Shown: one piece after another, positions 13,461-23,463 of the stretch
Numbering within the stretch: position 1 is the stretch's first letter
Layout of the letters: each line of letters opens with the position of its first letter
Assembly (NCBI GenBank): GCA_027924585.1
Contig: BSBM01001719.1
Location: 11,427,001-11,491,000, forward strand
Source: Larix kaempferi
Lineage: Eukaryota; Streptophyta; Pinopsida; Pinales; Pinaceae
Direction of reading: 5' to 3'
Length of the DNA stretch: 64,000 nt
The notes under the pieces: model-generated
The model's database searches: none
Told to the model about the DNA's origin: nothing
What the model saw: the letters and a program-made list of their open reading frames with translations, nothing else
Program-made: the position numbers and the translations under genes

Positions 13461-15401
13461 GAGGGTAGATCCCAAGAGTGGGGGATCATCATTCATTTTC
13501 ATTATCTTTCCCTTATGGTAATCAAAGAAAAGTATTATGCTCCAATAAAATAAAGTAGCCTCACCTAATAATTTTCAGATCTAAACAAGCAGTGGACCTA
13601 GGGCCTCTATCTCTCATTGCATGTTGGAACCAAGCTCGGGGGGATCCAGATAAAACCAGGAACGGTTTAAGGGTCATGGTTGGGACGAACATGGTAGCCC
13701 CAATTTTATCCAGCTAATAAATCACCCTAATAGGTCAGATTAGCTCAGAGGATTTTACACTAACTATTGTTTAAGTGTGCAGGCTTCTACAGGAGCAAGT
13801 CAAAACTTCAAAGAAAACCAGGTACGATTTATTACTCTTCAGTTCAAAGTTATATATACAACTAAGTATTTAATTTAGGCTGTTAGACTAAAATTTATGG
13901 TTCAACATTGTTTTAAATTCTTAACCCAAATATGATCAGACTTAGTGATTTTTGCCCAGAAAACTAGAGGAGGGTCTAGCAGGCCTAGCCCAGCTAGTCT
14001 TTGCTAGACAACACCCCAACATAAAACTTCGGAACTCTACTATGGGTTTTGTCAGAAGATTTCTAATACTATGCATTTCCCCATTGTTACTCCATATTAT
14101 TTCTTTAGGTTAGGGTTAAATTGTTTTCTTTATATATATTTATGCTTACTATTTGAATCGTTATATTCCTTACATTCATAGTATAGGGATTTATCTCTGC
14201 CTCTTAATTATTTTAATTCCTATAACTATTATCCTTGCTATGCTAGAGGATCACCATTTAGATTGGACAAGGGCTTCAGGCCAGGCATCAAAACTCTCAG
14301 CTACATTACACATTCCAATTTTCCACAACTCTATGTTTTCAACCAATAGTCATAATTACATCTAAAACGCAACTAGAGTTGGTTCCCATCTTAAAACGCA
14401 GAGATTTTCGCATCCACGATCCCTTACCTGTCCACAAAAGCAAGCCAATGCAAATTAGGGGCCTGCACACCATCTAGCATAGAATTCAAAAACTAGAAGA
14501 AGACATAGCATTTACTTTCAAATGGGTTACCTGGTAGGATTTCGTATCTTGCCATCGCCCTCCATAAACACCAACGATACCCTAGCCATGAGTGTAGCTC
14601 AGGCCAGGCACAACAACCTTAGAAATAGCTGAAACCCTCTCTCGGCCACAAGACAAACATTATGACAACTATTGCAACCTTTGATGAAACCCTTAATGCC
14701 TAGCTGTCCACTGGCCACGTGATTGTCATATGCGCATTCATTTCTTCCATCCACTACATTCAATTCTAATATTTTGGGTATACCACTATAGTATAGTCAC
14801 ATAATCCCAACGTTTGTTTACGTAGCACCAAGGTAGACCATAGACCATACGTTTCGTTGTTCAAGGGGTATTTTCACCACAATAATTTACACAGTGGAGT
14901 TGTTCAAAGGATGGCCATTGAGATACATCTGCAAGAGTAAAGCAAATAGATAAGTATTAGTGAAATCGCTAAGTAAGTCGACAGGTTTTCAAACACTCAC
15001 ACCTTACCTCTCGGCAACTCTGTCAAGGGTGCTTAGATCAATCCAAAGATCTTAGGGTATTTCAACTCTTTTCATCAAGTCCATCTTGCCTGAGGATGAC
15101 ATTTAGCCAATTTAGAAGTGTAGCATGCATTTAAACCATACAAGATAAAGAGAGACTACTAGTAATACTCTTACAGATTAAATCTCCATAGAAACACATT
15201 TACCACAACTACTTCCACAAAGAAAGCAGGACTGACATAAAGAACTATCTTACTAGGTTTTCCATAGACTCTCAAATACTAAAATCAAGTACCAATACCT
15301 TCCATAGTGCTGAAGTTAATTTTATAAATATTTTGTCTATGTTAGGCAGGCTAGCAAGTAGAAGGATTTTTTTTTTATTTTACTATTTTCGGGACATTAC
15401 A
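13461..15401 (+). mobile_element. Family A gypsy LTR, copy A4
   Basis: It shares landmarks with A2 and A3: CAGATCTAAAC with CTAGGGCCTCT (13,578-13,605), GTTGGAACCAAGCTCGG (13,624), the GTGCAG...CCAG/GTACG segment (13,777-13,826) and the terminal GGGACATTACA (15,391-15,401). No intact primer site follows, only a possible TGGTATAAAGG at 15,414. It is either a solo or partial LTR, or the 3' LTR of A2 after loss of pol. The left edge meets the Tat-like LTR. Confidence 0.65.
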
Positions 15402-15595
15402 CAGCAGTGCTAGGTGGTATAAAGGTGATGTCGCAGGAGCAGGCGGGGTCAAAAAAATGTTCTTCGAGGTCGCATCAACAAGCAGGATCAGGGTCCCAGC
15501 AATGTGGGGTAGGGATGCAACATAAGGGCCATACAGGGAGAGTTTCGGCAGAAAAATGAACTAAGACGCCACAACCGACATTATATGCCAAATAA
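15402..15595. other. Non-coding part of a palindrome-rich DNA element
   Basis: About 190 bases between the A4 LTR end and the 16-bp palindrome array. In reverse complement it shows weak similarity to 29,940-30,070 of the 11.3-kb transposon (TTGGCAT..., CATTTTTCTG). No gene is visible. Confidence 0.4.
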
Positions 15596-15845
15596 TTATT
15601 CGGTCGAATATTGATTTATACCAATAATTATGCATCCGAATAATGAGTTAGCCCAATAATTATTTGTCCCAATAATGATTTAGTTGAATAATTATTCCAT
15701 TGAATAATTTTTCGGCTAAATCATTGGGATAAATCATTATTGGGATAAATCATTATTGGGATAAATCATTGGGCTAAATAATGATTTGATCGAATAATTA
15801 TTTAGCCGAAAACTTATTCGGCCGGATAATTATCAGGCCAAATAA
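15596..15845. repeat. Array of 16-bp palindrome-derived units
   Basis: Sixteen abutting units fill this block: fourteen of 16 bp and two of 13 bp. Examples are TTATTCGGTCGAATAT (15,596), TTATGCATCCGAATAA (15,628), TTATTCCATTGAATAA (15,692) and TTATTCGGCCGGATAA (15,814). All are variants of the palindrome TTATTCGGCCGAATAA, which recurs in the ends of the transposon at 29,588-40,900. The strict 16-bp phasing with diverged units suggests old tandem amplification of a protein binding site. Confidence 0.85.
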
Positions 15846-15967
15846 ACTTAAAAAAATCACCGATCAATTTTCTCGGCTGACAGTGCATCACACACCATTC
15901 TAGGTCGTTGTTACTTTTAATGGTGAACCGTGAATAGTTGTTCGACCGAATAAAGTTAAGGTTATTT

Positions 15968-16151
15968 ATCCATGAAGATGGGTGTCTATTTCGTGAGAAT
16001 CGGGTGGTGGAGAAGCATAGCGGAAACTATTCGGTTGAATAACAATATTTATTCGGCTGAATAAATATTCTTATTCGACTGAATAGTTTCCGCTATGCTT
16101 CTCCACCACCCGATTCTCACGAAATAGACACCCATCTTCATGGATTCACCC
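15968..16151. mobile_element. Hairpin (MITE-like) terminus with transposon TIR
   Basis: Bases 15,968-16,042 and 16,071-16,145 are inverted copies (about 72 of 75 match). The 28-base centre is itself palindromic around TTATTCGGCTGAATAA, so about 178 bases can fold on themselves. The right end extends to GGGTGA (reverse strand, 16,151). It shares ATGAAGATGGGTGTCTATTT with the right TIR of the 11.3-kb transposon (40,871-40,890). TTAT follows the right end and also occurs at 15,962-15,965, a possible 4-bp target duplication. No coding capacity. Confidence 0.75.
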
Positions 16152-16152
16152 T

Positions 16153-16572
16153 TATGTAAAGGTAAAACCAAGAAAGAGTTCTTTTAGATTGGGGAAATGT
16201 CCTAAACTAGCACCCAGGTATTGTGACCCTTTTGAAATATTAGACTGGGTTGGACCGATAGCTTATCGGTTGGCATTACCACCTACGATAAAAGTACATA
16301 ATTATTTTCATGTTTCCTTGTTAAAGAAATACATACATGATGCTACTCATGTTGTGTATTAGAATGTTATTCAGGTGGATCCGAAAGGAGAATTCCAAGT
16401 GGAACCGGAATGCTTCATCGACTAGAGGGAGCCTATCCTTTGGAACCGCATTATTGGGAAGGTAAAGGTGCAATGGATGCATCTTAGCCAAGAAGAAGCT
16501 ACTTGGGAATTGGAGAGTAATATGTGGGAGGCATATCCAATTTTGTTTCAAGAAGAAACAATGGAAGATTGA
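16153..16572 (+). pseudogene. Gypsy integrase C-terminal remnant
   Basis: Last 139 codons of a Ty3/gypsy polyprotein. The typical plant chromovirus tail is present: PKLAPRYCDPFEILDWVGPI, then FHVSLLKKYIHDATHVV, then WNRIIGKVKVQW and EEATWELE before the stop at 16,570. Two in-frame stops (near 16,360 and 16,425) break it. Upstream coding is cut off exactly at the hairpin element ending at 16,151. It precedes a polypurine tract and LTR start. Its lineage is probably the same broad chromovirus group as family A. Confidence 0.88.
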
Positions 16573-16600
16573 ATAACACCGAGGACGATGTTATCTTTAA

Positions 16601-16611
16601 GGGTGGGTGTA
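16601..16611 (+). other. Polypurine tract of the gypsy remnant
   Basis: The G-rich GGGTGGGTGTA, preceded by TTTAA, lies 28 bases after the pol stop and immediately before the LTR start TGTAATACCCC. It is the plus-strand priming site of reverse transcription. Confidence 0.65.
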
Positions 16612-17520
16612 TGTAATACCCCTAGAACCTTAATTAAAGTTTTAATACTTTGTAATATTGTTTTAATTATTGTTGAAAATTATTTGACCAAGTGTGGTCA
16701 AAGAAACTTGTATGAGGATTTTGAACTATTATTATTATTTAATCAAATAAAAAAAAGAGAATCCAATCTGAAGTAGTTGTTGAAAGAGTGTTTGATGGCC
16801 CATAAGGAGAAATGACAAGTGTTGAACAAAAATCTAATAGTTTTGAAAACAAATATTTAATACCTCAACAGGTGCCGGAGGCATCATCCCTATTTTTCAG
16901 GTCAGAATTCCAAATGTAGGTACTAGAGGAGAAGGCTCATGATAGACCTAGGTCCTAGGAAAAGCTAAATAATCATTCCCATCAGACAAGTAGTAGGCTT
17001 GGATGGAAGAGAGAAAATATCATTGTTGAGTAGAGAAGTGAACCTAAGTGTGAGTTCAGAATTATTTTCCAATAGTCTTCGTCCTTGTGGTCCAGCAAAC
17101 AAGTTTCAGGGTTTCAAAGCAAGTAATATTGGCTGTTCTGGAAGATTGGTTGGGAGGAACGACGAACTTCATCTTAGATTCAGTCTGTTCTTACTGTCAG
17201 ATTCTTACTATCTATTTAAATTCAGTATTTTATTTTTGCTTAGTATTATTTCAGAATGATAAACTGTATGTTTAACCTCGATGAATTAATGTTCTAAATT
17301 ACTATTTCATTATGAGAAGTACATATATTATGATTTCTACTCTATTATACTAGATTTACTGTGTTGATGTAACTGCATTATTCTATCTCTATTTTCCTAT
17401 GATAGTTTCAATTTACAAATCTGTCATATAAACCTAGGGTTTATATGGAATATATGATATATCACTGAGTTAAATAATAGAAGTATTATTTTTAATGTTT
17501 AAAGACCTAATATGAAGCAC
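16612..17520 (+). mobile_element. 3' LTR (start) of the gypsy remnant
   Basis: The LTR begins TGTAATACCCCTAGAACC at 16,612. That start is complementary in style to the GGGACATTACA end of family A LTRs. The right end cannot be placed, since no matching 5' LTR is in the window; it fades by about 17,500. No genes. Confidence 0.55.
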
Positions 17521-17576
17521 ACAGTATAGAAGTAATATTATAAAAAAATATGACAAATAAATTATACTTAGGCATT

Positions 17577-17697
17577 TACATAGTATCTAAATAGAGTATG
17601 GAATACATTATACAGAGATATTGTATACATTACATAGTATATAAATAGAAGAATAAACAGAGTATGAAATACATTATACAAAGATATTGTATACAAT
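17577..17697 (+). repeat. Direct duplication of about 55-65 bp
   Basis: The segment TACATAGTATCTAAATAGAG...GATATTGTATACAT is followed at once by a second copy with an 8-9-base insertion (AGAAGAATAAAC). It is a simple tandem duplication in AT-rich intergenic DNA. Confidence 0.7.
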
Positions 17698-17699
17698 AG

Positions 17700-18634
17700 C
17701 CAAACGAATTTCACAATAAACATGCATGAGAAATTTCTATGACCGCATACTCTACCACTAATTTATCCTGGCAAATTTCAAGAATGGAAATAATAAAATA
17801 TAGAAAAAATAGTAATATTGGAGATGTCACGAATAGATAGCCAAATGGATTTTTTATAGGAAAAACACGAAGTTACAGAGCCGAAAGGCTCAGCCGAACA
17901 AGAACGATAACCGGTGTCTTAAAAAATCGATTCACATCCAAAGCCGCAAGCGTTTAAATAGAGAACCCTCTTTAAAATAGACAGAGGCAAAATAAATTCT
18001 TCATCGAGACCAAACATTCACATAAAGTTGAAAATCTTGCTTCTTTTATTTATTAAATACAGAGCCGAAAGGCTTAAGTTCAGACACATGAAATATTCAT
18101 AGTAAAGAAGCTCCTTTACATAATAAAATGCTAAACACAGAAATAAGAAGGTAAAGAGGGAGGCCGTAATGCCAACCCTATTCAAATGTAAACTCAAAAA
18201 TCCGCATGGGTAAATGCGGAAGCATTGCCCATAGTTTCTACTTACCAAACTCCAACTACACGCAGAACACTGCTAAACTGCTACTGATAACTTGTGCAAA
18301 GACAAGGGTAAACTTACCTTAGTCCGCATCCAATTCCGAGTTGATAATATGTACATGCACCCACACATTTTATAACATAACTTTAGTAATGGAGGGAAAA
18401 CCGATAAGAATAACTTAAAGTAAGAGTTTAAATGTGGAAAAAAGGATTTACCTGGTATCAAATGGAAGCGAATCTCAACTGTGTCCAAGACCCTAAACAT
18501 TCGCAAGGTCTGAACAACCCTTTGTTCGTTGATGATGCATCCCAAAACTGCACAAACAAAGACTCAATATCATCATTTCCAAAAGAACACATACTCGATA
18601 GGAATTTACATATGACAAATTGAATTCCATGTAG
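17700..18634. other. Intergenic stretch before locus A
   Basis: No convincing gene. Two short copies of AGAGCCGAAAGGCT (17,877 and 18,060) are present. The final part (18,432-18,634) is either an upstream exon or an intron of locus A. It ends with a splice acceptor (CATGTAG/GTTC) equivalent to the one at 36,486 in the homologous gene. Confidence 0.4.
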
Positions 18635-19429
18635 GTTCTTTTGGGATGTTTCCCTTGGAGATGTTAATAGATCCATTCCATGGTATTGTGAGACCATCCC
18701 TGGTACGAGGGAATTACATTTTGTTCGAAGTAAAGACATGGGTGACATATTTTCCGTTGAAACGAGGAAGTATGTCTGTTTTTGCGATTTTTGCATTGAT
18801 GCAAATGGATGCGGGCTTGATCAATATGGAAATATGTCTCTCTTAATCCAAAGGGCCCACATCCAATTCCAACATGGCAAGAGATGCACACTGAAGAGGC
18901 AATTGTCTCATTAGATCATGATCGAGTTTCTGATATGGTTAGGGAAGGTACAAGAGTCTTCATTAAGTTAATTAGTTCATTATATATTACACATATACAA
19001 ATGTTGTAGAAATGCACGTAGGACATTTAAATAATATTTGTAATGTATCTTGCAGGTGATGTGTTTGTTGTCATTGCACCCCCCCACAACCAAGAAAATG
19101 TGGCATACTATTTGATGCGGTGCACGCAAATAAAAAGTAGGTTGGTGCGACCCTACCAAGATGGGGAGTTTACATACCAAACAGGAGACATGGTTCTAAT
19201 GGGACACGTTTTTGAAAAAGTGAAAAAACAAGGTGATCATATCATTTACAGAGATTTTATGCTTGGATATATATCATGTCAATACAGTCATTTGATGGTG
19301 GCAGCTCGGATACATCTAACAGAAATCAACGTGAAGAGAGGTGATCCAAAGAGATGGAAGATGACAGAAGCTGGCCATGATCGTATTATGGAGACTTGCA
19401 TTCCTATAACCCATTGGCCAGATGAATGA
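18635..19429 (+). pseudogene. Locus A: 3' exons of the DFAENY/DGCAGQFK-type gene family
   Basis: Two exons (18,635-18,947 and 19,056-19,429) are split by a GT-AG intron of 108 bases. The first encodes FFWDVSLGDVNRSIPWYCE, then VETRKYVCFCDFCIDANG; the second runs GDVFVVIAPPHNQENVAYYL to the stop at 19,427. The same order, intron phase and splice positions occur on the minus strand at 36,485-35,665 inside the 11.3-kb transposon (FFWLVGVQDINRSIPYH, FDSRKQSCFCHIF, GDIFAMIAPLDNNENVKYYL). The first exon is interrupted (a stop and a likely indel near 18,850) and the upstream catalytic-like part is absent. The last exon is intact and complete, longer than the frameshifted one at 35.7 kb. Function unknown; a transposase-like origin is inferred from the other copy. 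Confidence 0.7.
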
Positions 19430-21821
19430 GTTACATGTATGCCACTTGCATCATTGGCATAGTTTTCATGTTATCTTGTGTAATAATTTTTTGGAGATTT
19501 TTGTGGAGGTTGTTTTATAAATGTATATTTGTAGATGCTTTAATGCCAAGAATACAAATACTAGATGGGAGGCTTTTGTGAAATTTGGGTCATGGTTCTC
19601 CAATGTGAATACACTTGAATGTATGGTCAATTCTCCATAAACTTCATCCATAATAGTTTTATAGATATTTGTTTAGATGCTTTAAAAACAATATTAAAGA
19701 TCTAATAGATAGTTGAATTGTAATGTAATTGAATTGTATTGTGTAGACAATATAATGTAATTGTAAAATTTCAATTTTAAATTGTAATGTACATTCTAAT
19801 TTTAAATTTTGATTTCAAATACAATTGTAATTTAATCGATAATTTAAAACACATCTATATACAATGTGGAATTGTAAAATTTAAATTTTGAATTGTACAA
19901 TGTATTCTAATTTTAAATTTTGATTTCAAATTTGCAAAATTTTATATATTATAATCCATTCATTGTATTTCGTCATCAATTACATTATATTTCATTATCA
20001 ATTATATAAAAATATTATCAAATACCAATGTATTGAAAAAATGTTTCATTCAACAATAATCAATTTGTTTTGTTATCAAGAACATATCAAAGTTAGGACC
20101 AATTGTTTTTTCCTCTTCTCATTCCATTTAATAAAAATATTGGCACCTGGTGCTACATGGAATATAACATAGGAAATAGAGGGTACAATTCAACTAAAGG
20201 GCACTTACACATAATCTTTGAATATATTTTCATGCAAACAATACCCATTGTTGGCACAACTCACAAACATTCACTATAACTTCTAACCATCAAACATTCT
20301 CAATTTTTGGATTACATACATCAAAAACCATCTTTATCTTGCATGCATAGGCATGGAATCTATTTGATAGACATGGATTGAACGTAATAATGAAAGTTGA
20401 AACATAAACGTAATAATAACATGGAAACATAATAACTTGTACATGCCTTCATATATGCAACTTACCTAGTTGGATCAAATGGTGCCATTATCTACATTTG
20501 TCATCAAAACATAAACCATATGGAATAGTTGTACAAGCATAGTTTCTACCATAGTTGTACAAGCGTCTGCTATCAACATATTTTCATTTCATATATTAAC
20601 TAGGTGGTTATGCCTATTGCCAAGAACATTCTTATATACAAAAACATAATGAAATTACACATTAAATTTTCAAAAACATTCTTATATACAACAACACATT
20701 GAATTTTCAATTGAAATTACACATTAAATTTTCCATTTAATTGAATTGGAATGTGGAAATTGTAAGTGAATTGTAATGTGTAGACAACATAATGCAAAAT
20801 GTCAATTTCAATTTTCAATTTCAAATGTATTCTAATTTTAAATTTTGATTTCAAATACAATCAAGAGAATTTAAAATACATCTATATACAATGTACAATT
20901 GTAAAATTTAAATTTTAGATTGTACAACGTATTCTAATTTAAAATCTGTTATTTCAAATGCAATTGTAATGTAATTGAAATTGAACTTGTAAATTGGAAC
21001 AACACATTGAATTTTCAATTGAAATTACACATTAAATTTGAGATTTTAATTTTAAATTGTAATTGAATTGGAATGTGTAAATTGTAATTGAATTGTAATG
21101 TGTAGACAACATAATGTAATTGTAATTTCAATTATTAATTTCAAATGTATTCTAATTTTATATGTTGATTTCATTTATGCAATTGTAATGTAGTTGAAAA
21201 CGAGCTTTAAAATTGTAATTGAATTGGAATTGAAATTACACATTAAATTTGAAATTTTACATTGTAATTGAATTGGAATTGTAATTTCAATTTTAAAACG
21301 TAATGTATGTATTCAATTCTAAATTTTGGAAGATGTTCTCTAATGTAGTCAAAATTTGCATTTTAAATTGAACTAAATTGTACAACTACACATTAAATTT
21401 GCATTTGAAATGACAAAACATAAATTTGTAAAGTTGTAATAACTATATCCATATCTAATATAAAAAACAATCGATTTCAAATCATATACAAAATACACAT
21501 GAAGACATCAATATGATAAAATATACAAAATATCCAAAAGTCCATATATGATAATAGTCCATGTATAAATGATAGAAATCCATATCCAAAACATGATAAC
21601 GTATATATAGATCATCCAAAACATGAAAATATATATAAAATATGAAAATATCCAAAACATGGAAATGTATAGATCATTAAGTCATTGGCCACTACCCCCA
21701 CGAGGCCCTTGATCATCCCTCTGACCGCCCTCGTGTGTAGTAAACCGATGCTGGCTCTAAAATGGTAAATCATGAATGAATACATCCATATCTATCAAGT
21801 CAATGGTGATATCCTATAATA
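19430..21821. repeat. AT-rich dispersed repeat block
   Basis: About 2.4 kb of very AT-rich DNA. A module of about 200 bases beginning GTGTAGACAA(C/T)ATAATG and running into TATTCTAATTTTAAATTTTGATTTC recurs at about 19,741, 20,782 and 21,098. ACACATTAAATTT...AATTGAATTGGAATGT is also repeated. No gene is visible. It could be the 3' flank of locus A or the inside of an unrecognised element. Confidence 0.6.
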
Positions 21822-22883
21822 TCCCAACGTTTTGACTGACTATGTTATAATATTATATTAGGCCACGGCCCCAACATATGTGATTTATTATTTTGGCATA
21901 GCATTAGCATGTTTTGATTTATTCTTTCATGAGTTGATATATTGGGCATGGACTCTGATTGTTTCATTTTTGAATATATACTAGGCAGGAAAGCCCGAAC
22001 GAATAAAATCATGTTGTATTATGAGAATTGGTTACAAATTATGATATACTGAGATTACCTCTTTTGTTACATTATACTGTGCAGAGCATGATTCATATGG
22101 ATGATTATGTAGTGTGTTGAGCGTGGACTTAGAAACACACGAATGACCTATATACTAGGCCTAAGCCCCGATGTATCTAGAGGAATCTTGTTATGTACTG
22201 GGCCTAAGCCCCGAGGTACGTTGAGTGTTGGGCATAAGCCCTGGAGCACTCCAAGCTTGAAAGAAAATGATTACTGGATCCGAGGTCACTTAAAATATCC
22301 TAGATGTGCCTCACAACCACATTCAAGCTCTAGTGTTGAGCAGAGGCTCTAGAATTGCACTAGCGTAACGCCCATGTGAGAGTGTTGAGTTAAAGGCCTT
22401 GAAGAGTACTCAGGGTTACTAGATCTCAAGTGTTGAGTTGGAAGGACTCTGAATAGCACTTATGTGTTTTATCGCAACTATTCAAATTGATTAAATAAAT
22501 CTTATTATCATCAAGTACTACGGGAACTACCATGTTAAAACGAGGGAATCTGACATGCAAAGGGAGAGACTAGAGGTGCCTATACTAGCTTACCAAAACC
22601 ATCCAAAGAAGTGGACCCTATCCTTAAAAAGATTTAAAGGAAGTATCATGTGAAGATACGAAATTAAATAAAATATAAACACCACCCCTTAAAGCTTGAA
22701 TTAACTACTAGTGGTCTTCTAGGGTTAATATGCTTAAAAGCCTCAAGGTTATTACTATTGATATTATTATTCATAAATTTAATAATGATGATTGTTATTA
22801 TTTAATTATAAAATACATTTATTTTATATAGTTATGCATTAATAAATCAGTAATGTATTAATATTGATCACAAGTCTAGAAAG
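21822..22883 (+). mobile_element. Probable 5' part of the A3 gypsy LTR
   Basis: TATAATATCCCAACG at about 21,822 resembles the LTR start TGTAATACCCC at 16,612. The interval contains the hairpin repeat series described separately and then AT-rich DNA up to a solo copia-like LTR at 22,884. Assignment to copy A3 is by position and is tentative, since copy A2 lacks an obvious equivalent of the hairpin series. Confidence 0.4.
22112..22461 (+). repeat. Series of short hairpins with covarying stems
   Basis: Seven units share a core like GTTGRGC...AAGCCC. Each is bounded by a different but self-complementary stem: GTGTGTT/AACACAC (22,112/22,134), ATAC/GTAT (22,152/22,173), GTAC/GTAC (22,195/22,216), GAGTG/CACTC (22,223/22,247), CTAGTG/CACTAG (22,330/22,358), GAGT/ACTC (22,380/22,408) and AAGTG/CACTT (22,428/22,457). 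The stems differ yet pair within each unit. Confidence 0.7.
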
Positions 22884-23458
22884 TGTTAGAAAAACAGGAT
22901 CGTAGAGCAATAACAATAAACAGAAATGCAAATATAATCACACATACACATTACAAGAGAGACACAAATATATCGTGGTTCACCCAACTTGGGCTACGTC
23001 CACACTGAATTTGCCAGTCCTTATTATTATTACCGTCCAGCAAGATGAAGGGATACAACCTGCAGCACAACCGCTGCACTTCCTCTTCTCTGTTTCACCG
23101 TCTCTCTCCATATCTCAAAGATCTTTACAATGCATAAAACCTAATTACATCAACCCTAGCCGTATTACAATGTCTTTCTTTTATAAAGGAAATACAATGG
23201 GAAAATACCACGGGATACCCAAAACCATGGGCCCGCAAAACAGCTGGTGAAAACAGCCCCAAAAATTTTCTTCGGGGGCGTTGCCCCCGAACCCCCATTT
23301 CTCAGGGGCGCTGCCCTCGGACCCCCCAGCCAAGGGGGATGGTCCCCCCCTGCTAGGGTCAGTGTACAGTCCACCTACATATCATATAGAACTGGGGTAC
23401 AAACACGGCTGATACAATATCATCTATGAGACTAGAAGATCTGGCTCCACAACCAACA
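22884..23458 (-). mobile_element. Solo LTR, copia-like
   Basis: Termini are TGTTAG...CCAACA, with flanks GAAAG (22,879-22,883) and GGAAG (23,459-23,463), a 4-of-5 match as target duplication. The length is 575 bases. It contains ATCGTGGTTCACCCAACTTG and a GC-rich foldback (GGGGGCGTTGCCCCC, 23,272-23,286) of the kind seen in plant copia LTRs. TATA-like sequence suggests minus orientation, which is uncertain. No internal region remains, so it is read as a recombinational solo LTR. Confidence 0.6.
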
Positions 23459-23463
23459 GGAAG

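Noticed and set aside
13461-15401. Copy A4 as the 3' LTR of copy A2
   Set aside because: Same orientation and family, but no pol, polypurine tract or matching flank links them, so it was left as an independent LTR.
15596-15845. CRISPR-like regular repeats
   Set aside because: The 16-bp units abut without spacers, are palindromic and diverged, and lie in plant DNA; they match the ends of a DNA transposon.
23165-23429. Gly/Pro-rich frames on both strands near 23.3 kb
   Set aside because: They result from the GC-rich foldback inside a copia-like solo LTR.
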